From the NCBI RefSeq assembly GCF_005117025.1, contig NZ_SWCO01000005.1, positions 620,001 through 684,000 on the forward strand: a DNA stretch of 64,000 bases. Reading direction: 5' to 3'. The position numbers were made by a program, and so were the translations under genes. This DNA is from Alteromonas portus (lineage in GTDB: Bacteria > Pseudomonadota > Gammaproteobacteria > Enterobacterales > Alteromonadaceae). The notes beneath the pieces are model-generated. The model did not search any database. It worked only from the letters and a program-made list of their open reading frames with translations, and was not told the DNA's origin. Below, piece by piece: positions 28,923 through 37,942 of the stretch; position 1 is the first letter of the stretch; each line of letters begins with the position of its first letter.

Positions 28923-29837
28923 ATGGAAGTAGCACAAAAATTGGAAGTGGATATTGCCGTGATTATCCCTTTTTATAACGATGCTGAGCGCCTTCAAATA
29001 TGTATAGAAGCATTACAAAAGCAATCTATAGAAAAAACATTTCATATAATAGCGGTTGACAATGGGTCCGATTATCATCCTGCACAGTTAGCAGATATAT
29101 ATTCGAACTTAACGTTACTAATAGAAACAAGGCCCGGCTCTTATAGTGCAAGAAATAAAGCTTTAGATTTTGTCACTGCTAAAATTTATGCGTTTACTGA
29201 CGCAGACTGTATACCTTCAGAAGATTGGCTAAAAAATGTTGTAGATAAAATGTCCTACTCAAAAGCCGATGCTGTAGGCGGTGGGATAAATGTATTTTGT
29301 GAAAACCCCGATACACCAACTGCTATAGAAGTTATTGATCTTATAAAAGCATTCCCACAAAAAAGCTATGTAGAGCAGCATCATTTTGCAGTTACTGCTA
29401 ATTTAACATTTAGTCATGAAGCGCTAGTGAAAGTAGGTAAATTTAACGCAAATTTGAAGTCTGGGGGAGATAAAGACTGGTGCCTTCGCCTCCACACAGC
29501 AGGGGGAAACTTAGTATTTGAAGGCGCTGCCCTTGTGTGGCACCCTGCGCGAGCTTCGCTAAGTGAACATAAAACAAAGATGCGTAGGTTGGCGCACGGA
29601 GCATATACGCGGCGCAAAGGCGATGCCATTTCTGCAAAATACGTAGGTCTTCATGGAATAGTTATGGGGTTGATGCCGCCTATCAGGAAAGCGCAACTAA
29701 TTTGGAAGCGCTTCAGTATGATTAGCACAACGGAAAGGTGCAGGGCTATCTTCTACTACTGGTATATAAACAGCTATGCATCAATCCAGAAAATACGTTG
29801 TCACTTAAAATTGGTCAAAGAAGCAGAGCGAAATTAG
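28923..29837 (+). CDS. glycosyltransferase family 2 (paralogue of 33838-34743)
   Basis: A 304-residue GT-A enzyme: IAVIIPFYNDAERLQICIEAL, VDNGSDYHPAQL, RPGSYSARNKAL, then FTDADCIPSEDWL with the DAD metal site and GGDKDWCLRL near the acceptor site. It closely resembles the enzyme at 33838-34743 throughout (for example PGSYSARN, FTD-DCIP, FPQK, WHPARAS versus KHPARPS), a duplicated function on opposite strands. It probably forms a two-gene unit with the lyase-like gene upstream. Confidence 0.84.
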   Translation: MEVAQKLEVDIAVIIPFYNDAERLQICIEALQKQSIEKTFHIIAVDNGSDYHPAQLADIYSNLTLLIETRPGSYSARNKALDFVTAKIYAFTDADCIPSEDWLKNVVDKMSYSKADAVGGGINVFCENPDTPTAIEVIDLIKAFPQKSYVEQHHFAVTANLTFSHEALVKVGKFNANLKSGGDKDWCLRLHTAGGNLVFEGAALVWHPARASLSEHKTKMRRLAHGAYTRRKGDAISAKYVGLHGIVMGLMPPIRKAQLIWKRFSMISTTERCRAIFYYWYINSYASIQKIRCHLKLVKEAERN

Positions 29838-29924
29838 CAAACCATCAACGACTAACGGCAAAAAACTTCAAACACTCTTAACTAAGCCAACTATTAACCT
29901 GCATTGACATCATCGTTAATTCTT

Positions 29925-31280
29925 CTAGCTGTCATAATCTAATTTTTTTACACCAATAAGCTTCAGCGTCATGTTTCTTCCAAAACGCATGAATGGGTAA
30001 ACTACTTTGGCGACAGTGGGCGACTTGAACATGTATTTATTTAGCGTTCCCCAGAAACCTGAGCCAGTTGATAACAAACTCATCATATGTAAGGCATCAC
30101 TACCAAAATAATAATCATCCCCGTAAACCAGAACCATTCCTTCATTAATATCGAATGGAATCGCTTTAATTTTTTCTACTATTTCGCCACCGTCTCTCGC
30201 ATTTATAAGCCTAAAGTCTTTAATTTTATCTTTTACGTTGAGCATATGCGTATAGTTTGTGCAAAATGGACATTCACCATCATAAACTAAATAAGCGGTA
30301 TGTTCGTTCATTAAAGGTTCCTTTGTATTACTACCAAAAGGTTTAAATGTCAGCCCTACAATTGGCAAGGCTTTAAGCGTACCCAATAAGGAAAAAGATT
30401 TAGGAGCGAGAGGGGACATAACAAAAAATAGCCCCCAAATTATGATATGGGGTGTAAATTTAATCTGCAGCAGAATAAATGTGCCGAAATGAAACATAAT
30501 TAGAACGCAGCCATAAAACTTATGCAAATTGGGCCTAAAAAGAACAAAGATTGAAATTAACTGAATATAAATATTACCTAAGTAAAAAAATTGCGTTACT
30601 AAGCTGTTATTACTTACGATTTGCTCGAAGGCAAGCGGCGAGCCTCCGTTAGGAATAGCTCGCGTTAATACCGTTCGCATTAGCCCGTCTGTTACGAATA
30701 ATCCTGTCCCTGTGGAAAGTACTTTTAATGTACCGGCGAGAGTATATGACAATAACAGTATGCTTTGAATCCACCAGAACACAGCGATAGCACTTAATCT
30801 GTCAATCCGAGTTGGGTAATTGTTATTTTTAATTTGATTGGGCAGAAAAATAAATAAAAAGCTTACAAAAACAACGAAGTGCATGCTATGTGAGATAGAG
30901 CCGAACGAGTTGTTGAATGCGGTTATAAAGAACAATGATAGGAAGGTGGCGGCTCTGAATAAAAGGCTGGCTGGAAGGATAGATGCTGCCAAAGCTGTTA
31001 CGAAAGAAAAAATAAACAAGGATGCGCCATGCCCTACAAAAACTTCTTCACCCAAAATCGCTATTGGCCACAGTGGGTCTTGCGGTATTTTTTGGCCAAA
31101 CTTTAGAATACTGCTTGAACTGCTGTAGATATAAAAAGTAACAAATAGGTAGAAAAAACGCGTGATAGTAATTATCTGTGCAGAAGCATGTGTAAAGTCT
31201 GTAACAGAAAGAACAGGTTTAGTATTTTCACCCAAAAATCTTCGTACTTTTCGAGCGAGAAGAAAATAGTTATTCAACAT
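29925..31280 (-). CDS. HTTM-like membrane protein fused to a DCC (DUF393) thiol-disulfide domain
   Basis: A 451-residue protein. I start it at the ATG at 31280, which overlaps the stop of the upstream gene (TAATG) and has GGAG 9 bp upstream; the longer frame would begin at a TTG. Residues to about 320 form seven or more membrane spans resembling the HTTM/vitamin K carboxylase-like group. The C-terminal ~120 residues are a DCC domain: LVYDGECPFCTNY with a CxxC redox pair, then RLINARDGGE and FGSDALHMMSLL. Fusion implies a membrane oxidoreductase; substrate unknown. It is paired with the small protein 31280-31813. Confidence 0.75.
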   Translation of the reverse strand: MLNNYFLLARKVRRFLGENTKPVLSVTDFTHASAQIITITRFFYLFVTFYIYSSSSSILKFGQKIPQDPLWPIAILGEEVFVGHGASLFIFSFVTALAASILPASLLFRAATFLSLFFITAFNNSFGSISHSMHFVVFVSFLFIFLPNQIKNNNYPTRIDRLSAIAVFWWIQSILLLSYTLAGTLKVLSTGTGLFVTDGLMRTVLTRAIPNGGSPLAFEQIVSNNSLVTQFFYLGNIYIQLISIFVLFRPNLHKFYGCVLIMFHFGTFILLQIKFTPHIIIWGLFFVMSPLAPKSFSLLGTLKALPIVGLTFKPFGSNTKEPLMNEHTAYLVYDGECPFCTNYTHMLNVKDKIKDFRLINARDGGEIVEKIKAIPFDINEGMVLVYGDDYYFGSDALHMMSLLSTGSGFWGTLNKYMFKSPTVAKVVYPFMRFGRNMTLKLIGVKKLDYDS

Positions 31281-31813
31281 TACAACGTGCTCCAAGGTCC
31301 AGAAATCACTTCTGTTTTACAATTGTCACGATTAAACATGGGAACGGTATTGTTGGCTTTTTGAAAGTGTTGTTTTACAAATTCAAAGTCATATGTGCAA
31401 AGCACTGCACTGAATGTGATATTCAACTGGGGATAAATCCGTTTCAACATTGGGACTACCTTCTTCCTTATTTCCATCTCACAGTCGAGGGAGTTCGGTG
31501 AAGCCTTACATTGCCGAAGCGCCACCATGATTGCCTTCTCAACCCTAATTTTGTCAGGATGATTGTTAGAAGAGACATAGTCGGGAATATCAAAATTTTT
31601 TTGTCCGTCAACGGAATGAATTTGTACCATGTAATGTGGTGCTTTCTCGTGAAAGCCTGAAAATAAAGACCATGAGAAAAAGGGAAAAATTTCCCCACTA
31701 TTAAGCGTCAGTTTGCCTATTCCTGCAAGTAAAACGTAGGTAACTAGAAAAAGCGGTATAAACACTGAGTAAATAATTTTATTTTTTAATCGAGGCATTT
31801 CCTTTACCTTCAT
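31280..31813 (-). CDS. small membrane-anchored protein, partner of HTTM/DCC protein
   Basis: A 177-residue protein with one N-terminal membrane helix (about residues 13-33) followed by a FPFFSWSLFSGF segment and an otherwise soluble domain with four cysteines that would lie in the periplasm. Proteins with this FPFFSW segment are often found beside HTTM-type genes, so I infer a complex with the downstream product. The TAATG overlap couples the two. An in-frame ATG at 31798 is a possible alternative start. No enzymatic motif seen. Confidence 0.6.
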   Translation of the reverse strand: MKVKEMPRLKNKIIYSVFIPLFLVTYVLLAGIGKLTLNSGEIFPFFSWSLFSGFHEKAPHYMVQIHSVDGQKNFDIPDYVSSNNHPDKIRVEKAIMVALRQCKASPNSLDCEMEIRKKVVPMLKRIYPQLNITFSAVLCTYDFEFVKQHFQKANNTVPMFNRDNCKTEVISGPWSTL

Positions 31814-31958
31814 TTTGATTAAGGCTTTGATGATAAACTTAAAGAGTTTACTGTTAAGCTGTGCTACATGTAAAAATAGTTACTACACAATAACTTCGTT
31901 CAAGTTCTCTATTCCAGACAATGGATTTATTGGTTTAGTGCGTTTCGTTTATTGTGCA

Positions 31959-32960
31959 CTAAATAAGCTTTAGATACGAGTTTATGTATTGTTGCGCCAT
32001 TTTTTCTAACGAGAAATGCTTTAACGTACGCTCTCTATTAAATTCGCCCATACTCTTTGCATGGAGTGGTGAGTCTGCTAGAGATATAACTGCATCAACA
32101 AACGCAGAGACATCATCAACCGGGCACAAACTCCCCCCTTTTTTATCAACAATGAGTTCGGGCATAGAGAAGCAATCGCTAGTCACTACGGGCATGCCAC
32201 ATGCCATAGCCTCTAAAGTCGTTAAGCTAAGCCCTTCAAGTCTGGTGGGGAATAGTAATGCATCGCAGTAATTGTAATATTCTAGCAACTGCTGATGGTT
32301 GCATTTGCCAATCGATACTATATTTTCAGCTTCGGTTATTGCCTTTTCTTGTAATCCTGTTGTGGTGAACAAGATAAAATTATCACCCAGCTTCGACATA
32401 ATCTTCGGCAATAAATCAGCGCCTTTTCGAACGCTGAAATTACCTACAAAAAGTAATTTAAATTTTCCTTTGCCGTAGGGCTCACTAAAGTTACTGGTAG
32501 TTTTGGGATAGAACTTTGTGGTGTCTATCCCGTTTTGTATTGCTTTAGCGGGTACCTTAAACTGCAACTCAACCTGTTCAGCGCTGTAGTTACTTACTGC
32601 GGTAATAACATCAGCATGGTTGAAGGAGTTGCGTTCGTACTGATAGACCATTTTGTGGAACGTTCGTTGCGCAAAACTTTTATAAGGTTTTACCAGTGGA
32701 TCGTGTACTACTAAATGTTCTGTTGTTACGTGAAAACGCCCCTGATGACAAAACGCGCCCCCAGTCCAACTGTTAGTATGTACGATGTCTGCGACATTAT
32801 TTTTCACTTGCGGTTTAAGCAAGTATGGATAGAACTGATAATGCTTGGGATAAACGGTGGCACTAGCATCTACCCCCATTTTTCTTAATTGCTCTACCAT
32901 ACTGATTGTCCAAACGTCACTGCCTGAACCCGCATAAGTATATGGAAAGACCACTTTCAT
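31959..32960 (-). CDS. glycosyltransferase family 4
   Basis: Start at the ATG 32960 (ATGA overlap with the previous stop; AGGA upstream), giving 333 residues beginning MKVVFPYTYAGSGSDVW; an in-frame ATG-less extension to 33020 is inside the upstream gene. The C-terminal half has FVGNFSVRKGADLLPKI and PTRLEGLSLTTLEAMACGMPVV with FSMPELIV. Last gene of the - strand run 31959-38919. Retaining sugar transfer to the lipid-linked unit. Confidence 0.86.
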   Translation of the reverse strand: MKVVFPYTYAGSGSDVWTISMVEQLRKMGVDASATVYPKHYQFYPYLLKPQVKNNVADIVHTNSWTGGAFCHQGRFHVTTEHLVVHDPLVKPYKSFAQRTFHKMVYQYERNSFNHADVITAVSNYSAEQVELQFKVPAKAIQNGIDTTKFYPKTTSNFSEPYGKGKFKLLFVGNFSVRKGADLLPKIMSKLGDNFILFTTTGLQEKAITEAENIVSIGKCNHQQLLEYYNYCDALLFPTRLEGLSLTTLEAMACGMPVVTSDCFSMPELIVDKKGGSLCPVDDVSAFVDAVISLADSPLHAKSMGEFNRERTLKHFSLEKMAQQYINSYLKLI

Positions 32961-33841
32961 CGTGCCATCCTGCGCTTGAAAATTTTGAATAAGTCGTAAA
33001 AATGTCCATTCAAAACGCACATTGTGATTACCCTTTTAGGCAATGGTCTATTTGATAACACTATAAAGTTGACCAAAAGGGACAAGCGGTGCGATGTAGA
33101 CATGAGCGTTTTATATTTTGCTAAATACTTTCGATATCCCTGCTTAATTCTTTTAGGGTTCGTTATTCGCTCTTTTTCATGATCGGTATGCATGATGTAG
33201 GTTCTACTATGTATCCTTTTAGCAGCGCCGAATTTGACAATAAGATGCGTAAAAAACTCAAAATCTTGCCATGCTGGGAATGACTCATCAAACAACACAT
33301 CAGCTTCTAGCGCTTTTTGTCGTTCAAAAAAAACCTGATTACCAACGCAGTTTCTTCTAAAAATCTGTGCTTGGGTAATTGTCTTACCATAGTATCGGCT
33401 GGGTACATACTTGGTGCCGGTGTAATTGTATGCTTGTGAGCAAATGAATGAATACTGTGGTTCATAGGCATCTACAAATATTTGAAGGCGCTCGGGTGTG
33501 AAGCGATCGTCATCGTCTAATCCAGTAATAAATCTGCCTTTTGCTACTCGAATTGCGCTGTTTCTAGCGTGACAAGCGCCTTTGGATGACGAAGAACGAA
33601 TATAAACTATATTCGTATATTGTTCACTCCACTGATTTACTTGATGCTGTGTTTCATCGGTTGAGCCATCATCACTAATAATTATTTCAACATTTGGATA
33701 AGTCTGTTCAAGTACAGAATGAACCGCACGCTTAAGCATTGTTACTCTGTTTTTTGTTGTTATGTAAACACTGACGAGCGGTGGCTTAAGGCAACTATGG
33801 TTATGTTTGTCGTCTTCTAGTCTGGTGGCATCCATGGTCAT
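32957..33841 (-). CDS. glycosyltransferase family 2
   Basis: A 294-residue GT-A enzyme: VSVYITTKNRVTMLKRAV, IISDDGSTDETQHQV, ARNSAIRVAKGRFITGLDDDDRF with the DDD metal site. The start is in an ATGA overlap with the upstream gene, and an ATG at 33835 is an alternative that would drop two residues. The C-terminal third is basic and may bind the membrane. Middle gene of a block of five or six coupled glycosyltransferase genes. Confidence 0.85.
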   Translation of the reverse strand: MTMDATRLEDDKHNHSCLKPPLVSVYITTKNRVTMLKRAVHSVLEQTYPNVEIIISDDGSTDETQHQVNQWSEQYTNIVYIRSSSSKGACHARNSAIRVAKGRFITGLDDDDRFTPERLQIFVDAYEPQYSFICSQAYNYTGTKYVPSRYYGKTITQAQIFRRNCVGNQVFFERQKALEADVLFDESFPAWQDFEFFTHLIVKFGAAKRIHSRTYIMHTDHEKERITNPKRIKQGYRKYLAKYKTLMSTSHRLSLLVNFIVLSNRPLPKRVITMCVLNGHFYDLFKIFKRRMAR

Positions 33842-34743
33842 CTGTCTGTCTGTGATAAAAACCCTAAAAGAAACCCGAGTTTAATAATCAGTCGATAAAG
33901 CTTGTTATGCCATGCAACAAGAATGGCCTTCAAACCATCAATGAACGATATGCCTTTTGCTTTCCTTGTTTTTGACACTGTAGTGATAGCTTGAAACGGC
34001 GGCACCGCATCTTTGATTAGTGTTAAAAAAGAGAATTGTTTAGACATCGCTTCGTTTGCGTTGCGTAAAGCATAAAAACCGCCTACTACGCGTCTTGCTT
34101 TTTTTCTGAGCAATTTAAGACTAGGCCTAGCAGGGTGCTTTACTATTACGTCTTTACCAAATACAAGCTTAAAGCCAAGAGAGGTTGCGCGTTTTGAGAA
34201 GTCATAGTCAGCCCCTGAATAGGTATCTTCGTCGAAAAAGCCGGTTTTCACTCTTGCCTCTGCAGTGATAAAAAAATTTGCCGTGACAGAGCGGTTTAGT
34301 TCTGCATTTTCTTTTTGAGGGAACGCTAACAATAATTCAAATGCTTCTGCCCAAGAAGGGGTTATGTTGTCACCTTCGATAAACACATCAACATTCCCTC
34401 CAACGAGATCTGCGTTTTCGTAATGCAGGCACTCGACGCCTGCTTTTATCCAGTTTGCATCAGGAATACAGTCTGAATCAGTGAACGCAATTACATTGCC
34501 TGAGCAAAGAGGAAGCGCGGCATTGCGTGCAGAGTATGAGCCTGGCTTTTCAACGGTTATAAATGTTGCAAAAGGATACTTCTTAGAAACGGCCCTAGCG
34601 CAGTGAGTTGAATTGTTATCGGCAACAATTATTTCAACTTCGCCCTTGTAAGTCTGGTTTGCTAGTGAATCTAGGCATTGATCTAGCCTAATAAAATCGT
34701 TAAATACAGGGATAACTACTGAGACTTTAGGATTTTGATTCAC
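33838..34743 (-). CDS. glycosyltransferase family 2 (paralogue of 28923-29837)
   Basis: A 301-residue GT-A enzyme from a GTG in a GTGA overlap, with AAGGA upstream. VSVVIPVFNDFIRLDQCLDSL, ADNNSTHCARAV, PGSYSARNAAL and FTDSDCIPDANW define it. It aligns over its whole length with 28923-29837 but has an extra stretch before the C-terminal basic helix. The shared PGSYSARN-(K/A)-AL and HPAR-(A/P)-S segments suggest the same donor or acceptor class. Confidence 0.84.
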   Translation of the reverse strand: MNQNPKVSVVIPVFNDFIRLDQCLDSLANQTYKGEVEIIVADNNSTHCARAVSKKYPFATFITVEKPGSYSARNAALPLCSGNVIAFTDSDCIPDANWIKAGVECLHYENADLVGGNVDVFIEGDNITPSWAEAFELLLAFPQKENAELNRSVTANFFITAEARVKTGFFDEDTYSGADYDFSKRATSLGFKLVFGKDVIVKHPARPSLKLLRKKARRVVGGFYALRNANEAMSKQFSFLTLIKDAVPPFQAITTVSKTRKAKGISFIDGLKAILVAWHNKLYRLIIKLGFLLGFLSQTDR

Positions 34744-35951
34744 GCTACATCCTTCAAAGACTTCAAGAAACGCGTAACAGTGTTCTGTACTAAATAGTTG
34801 TCCTTTGCAAAAGCGCTGGCGGTATCGATTATTTCTGTACTGTCGTTATCTAGTGCTTTCTTAATATTTTCGCTTAGCGAAATAGCGTTACCTGGTTCAG
34901 CTAACCAGCCTGTCTTGCCATCAATGACAGCGTCGGGTATGCCACCGCTATTTGTACCTACTACTTTGCAACCTGCCAGCATCGCTTCAACAAACGTTAA
35001 GCCTTGTGCCTCTATCCAGCCGTCGTCAGCTCGTTTTGATGGGCCAATAAAAATGTCGGCAGCTGCGTAGTAATGATATATCTCTGAACTATTTATCCAG
35101 CCCACAAACGTTACCGCGTTCTCAACGTTTAGCGTTGCAGCCAAAGCTTTAAATTGCTGCTCTTGATGCCCTCTACCCACGATAGCTAAATGTACCGAGT
35201 AACCGTTATCTAACAGTATCTTTGTCGCCTCAATCAGCTCTTTAACGCCCTTTTCCTCATTAACCCTGCCTACAAAAAGTAGCAAATATCTCTTTGACCC
35301 AGGGAGTAATTGCGCTCTTACTACCGAAACATCTTCTAGATTTAGTTTGGGTTTCGGTAAAATGCCGGTTGGCAAAAGCATTAAGTTGCTTACTGTTGAA
35401 GGCGATAGTTCTTCAGCTTTGGCCCAAGTTACTGAACTATTCACTGTCACTATATCTGAGTGCTTGAGAGTGAATGATTTGAATTTTCTAAGAATATTGC
35501 TATCTAGGGCTAATACGTCGCCACCGTGAATCGTAGCTACGTGCTTTGTTTTTGTCAGAAAAGCAACAAGCGCACATACAAAACCTTGTGGTATAAGCCA
35601 ATGAGAATTTATGCAAGTGGGTTTCCAAACTAATGTTTGGAGTAGGGTAAAGAAAAATTCGCTGGCCACTAAAATCGGTAATTTAATTTTGTTAAGCCAG
35701 CTTTTTTGCAAGTTACCCAACGCGCCACCTTGGTAGCATACCGTTTGACCTGATTCAGGTAGCCAATATCGAAACCGGCGTATTTCAACACCATCCATTT
35801 CTTCTTTAGTCTTCGCGCCCGCGTAGTGCGGTGCCAAAACTCTTACTTCAACTCCTTGATTGACCAGCTCTCTTGCGAAATTATGCACAAATGGAGTTGT
35901 GCTATCACCTTCCCACCGGGGGTAATTGGAGGTAACAATAAGAATTTTCAT
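34740..35951 (-). CDS. glycosyltransferase family 4
   Basis: A 403-residue GT-B enzyme starting MKILIVTSNYPRWEGDSTTP, a frequent beginning of GT4 enzymes of exopolysaccharide and phospholipid type. Also seen: INSHWLIPQGFV, IHGGDVLALDS, LFVGRVNEEKGVKELIEA, and the donor motif AQGLTFVEAMLAGCKVVG with GGIPDAVI. Start codon overlaps the stop of the next upstream gene (TAATG). Part of the coupled block 31959-38919. Confidence 0.87.
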   Translation of the reverse strand: MKILIVTSNYPRWEGDSTTPFVHNFARELVNQGVEVRVLAPHYAGAKTKEEMDGVEIRRFRYWLPESGQTVCYQGGALGNLQKSWLNKIKLPILVASEFFFTLLQTLVWKPTCINSHWLIPQGFVCALVAFLTKTKHVATIHGGDVLALDSNILRKFKSFTLKHSDIVTVNSSVTWAKAEELSPSTVSNLMLLPTGILPKPKLNLEDVSVVRAQLLPGSKRYLLLFVGRVNEEKGVKELIEATKILLDNGYSVHLAIVGRGHQEQQFKALAATLNVENAVTFVGWINSSEIYHYYAAADIFIGPSKRADDGWIEAQGLTFVEAMLAGCKVVGTNSGGIPDAVIDGKTGWLAEPGNAISLSENIKKALDNDSTEIIDTASAFAKDNYLVQNTVTRFLKSLKDVA

Positions 35952-36937
35952 TAAGAACGATTCTTTAAGCTATCGTCACGTGCTTTCTTTTCATCAAGCA
36001 TTTGTAACTCCATTCGCCTTACTTTTTCTAGTGTTTGTTCAATGAGTTGACGATTAAAGTTAATGAGGTCGGCTATGATCGCAATTAAAAATGTGATTAT
36101 ACCTAGTAAAGTAAGCACTCCACCTAATATTAACGACTGTATGTGACCATCTCCATCTCCCATCATATAGAAGATGAGGAAACGAACTATAGGGATAAGT
36201 CCAATTAAAGTGATCAATGCACCTAGTAACACAAATACCCTGAGTGGTTGATACATGGTGTACATTCGTAAAATCGTAGTTACCTGGCGTTCGATAAATT
36301 TAGGAATGCTAGTGAAAAGGCGAGACTCTCGCGTTTTAGCGTTAGTTTCAACCGGAACATGAGTAACAGCCATATGCTTTTTACCTGATTGAATCAAAGC
36401 TTCAATGGTATAGCTAAACGGGCTTATTATGTTCAGCTGTAACGCAGCTTCTCTGCTGTAGGCGCGGAATCCACTCACAGCATCCGGAACTTTTACTCCA
36501 GATACTTTTTTAACGACATAACTACCTACTCGTTGTAGTAGTTTTTTCAATGGCGAAAAATGCTCAATATCGTTTGTTTTTCTATCCCCGACTACAACAT
36601 CAGCTTTCCCTTCAAGAATTGGAACGACTAGTTTTGCAACATCCCACCCTGCATACTGGTTATCACCATCGGTGTTAACAATTATGTCAGCACCACGTTT
36701 TAAGCATTCATCCAAGCCTTTTCTAAATGTTCTTGCTAACCCTTTGTTATTCTTATTTACAACGATATGATGAACACCCAAAGATTTAGCTACCTCAATC
36801 GTTTTGTCAGAGGAGCCATCATCAATAATCATATACTCGATTTCATCGATCCCCTCTATTTGGGTAGGTAAATCATTTACCGTTTGGGGTAATGTGTGCT
36901 CTTCGTTGTAGCAAGGTATTTGAATAATTAGTTTCAT
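35951..36937 (-). CDS. polyprenyl-phosphate sugar transferase-like GT2 with two C-terminal membrane spans
   Basis: I prefer the ATG at 36937 (MKLIIQIPCYNEEHTLPQTV), giving 328 residues; the GTG at 36946 has no ribosome site. A DPM1-like catalytic domain (IIDDGSSDKTIEVA, IIVNTDGDNQYAGWD, VVGDRKTN) is followed by SGFRAYSREAALQLN and two membrane helices (about residues 230-252 and 265-290), then a charged tail. Such enzymes charge undecaprenyl phosphate with a single sugar for use on the periplasmic side, so the polymer or a lipid may be decorated outside the cell. Confidence 0.84.
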   Translation of the reverse strand: MKLIIQIPCYNEEHTLPQTVNDLPTQIEGIDEIEYMIIDDGSSDKTIEVAKSLGVHHIVVNKNNKGLARTFRKGLDECLKRGADIIVNTDGDNQYAGWDVAKLVVPILEGKADVVVGDRKTNDIEHFSPLKKLLQRVGSYVVKKVSGVKVPDAVSGFRAYSREAALQLNIISPFSYTIEALIQSGKKHMAVTHVPVETNAKTRESRLFTSIPKFIERQVTTILRMYTMYQPLRVFVLLGALITLIGLIPIVRFLIFYMMGDGDGHIQSLILGGVLTLLGIITFLIAIIADLINFNRQLIEQTLEKVRRMELQMLDEKKARDDSLKNRS

Positions 36938-36946
36938 AGTATCCAC

Positions 36947-37942
36947 TTAACTAAGCAGTGCTTTTGTTTTCAACCAATATGTAAATACAAGCCATTTGAT
37001 GCTAAATCGACAGGCAAGTGCTTTTGAAGCGTATAATGAAGCTTCTTTAACACGATTGGTAGAGAGTAATTCGTGAGTAATGTGTTGATAAATAAAGCCT
37101 AGATACGCTAAGCAATAGGTACGCAGCGAAGAACGTTTTAGCAGTAGGGCTCCTTTTTGGAATACTGTTACCTGATACAAGCGTTTTTCCAGCATATTAA
37201 CCATGGTTGTCATATTTTCTTTTTTACTTGTATCAGGAATGAGGTGTCGAGACACTACGCAGGGGTTGTACAGTATTGTATCTGCTCGGTCTAGCGTTCG
37301 AAGATATAGGTCTCGGTCGCATTCCCAACGAATATTTTCGTCCATTCCGTTTATGCTTAAATAAAGCTCTCGTCTTATAATAGAGCAATTCAAATGCGCA
37401 AAGCCATGGCTTTCGAGCAATTCAGGCACGCTCACGACCATCGTTCCTTGAACGTCAGACTGCTTATGTTGTAGTCTTACAGCTAAATCTTCTAGCCATA
37501 TAGGGCCTTGCTTTACAACACCGTCTACAAATACTGCTGTTTGATTCGTGTAATAAGCATCTACCGTCCCTTCACTATCTGATATGCTCTCATATGCTCG
37601 AGCTAAGTGTTCAGTATCAACCCATTCATCGTCATCATCGAGGAAGCAAAGGTATTTCCCAGTACCAACAAGAGCGCCGGTATTCATGGAGTAACTTTGA
37701 CCGTGTCCATTAGGGCGTTTTCTTTGATATCTGAAGTAAACGTTAGGCGGCGCTTCTTTTTCAAACTGCTTGTATGCTTCAAGAGACTCTTCATCAGAAC
37801 CATCGTTCACAACAATTACTTCAAAGTTAGTGAATGTCTGAGATAAAACCGAACTTAGTGCCTTTTTGAACAGGTCGACTCTATTTCGAGTGGGGATCAC
37901 GACACTAAAAAATGGGGTGTTTTTTACATCAGTGTTCGTCAT
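36947..37942 (-). CDS. glycosyltransferase family 2
   Basis: A 331-residue GT-A enzyme: FSVVIPTRNRVDLFKKALSS, VNDGSDEESLEAY, MNTGALVGTGKYLCFLDDDDEW with the DDDD metal site and WECDRDLYLRTL at the acceptor region. Start ATG overlaps the upstream deacetylase stop (ATGA). The domain extends with a ~60-residue helical C-terminus. Sugar not determined. Confidence 0.85.
   Translation of the reverse strand: MTNTDVKNTPFFSVVIPTRNRVDLFKKALSSVLSQTFTNFEVIVVNDGSDEESLEAYKQFEKEAPPNVYFRYQRKRPNGHGQSYSMNTGALVGTGKYLCFLDDDDEWVDTEHLARAYESISDSEGTVDAYYTNQTAVFVDGVVKQGPIWLEDLAVRLQHKQSDVQGTMVVSVPELLESHGFAHLNCSIIRRELYLSINGMDENIRWECDRDLYLRTLDRADTILYNPCVVSRHLIPDTSKKENMTTMVNMLEKRLYQVTVFQKGALLLKRSSLRTYCLAYLGFIYQHITHELLSTNRVKEASLYASKALACRFSIKWLVFTYWLKTKALLS

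Noticed and set aside
30838-31128. Reading frame of 96 codons opposite the HTTM/DCC gene
   Set aside because: It is the complement of membrane-span codons and has no ribosome site or family match.
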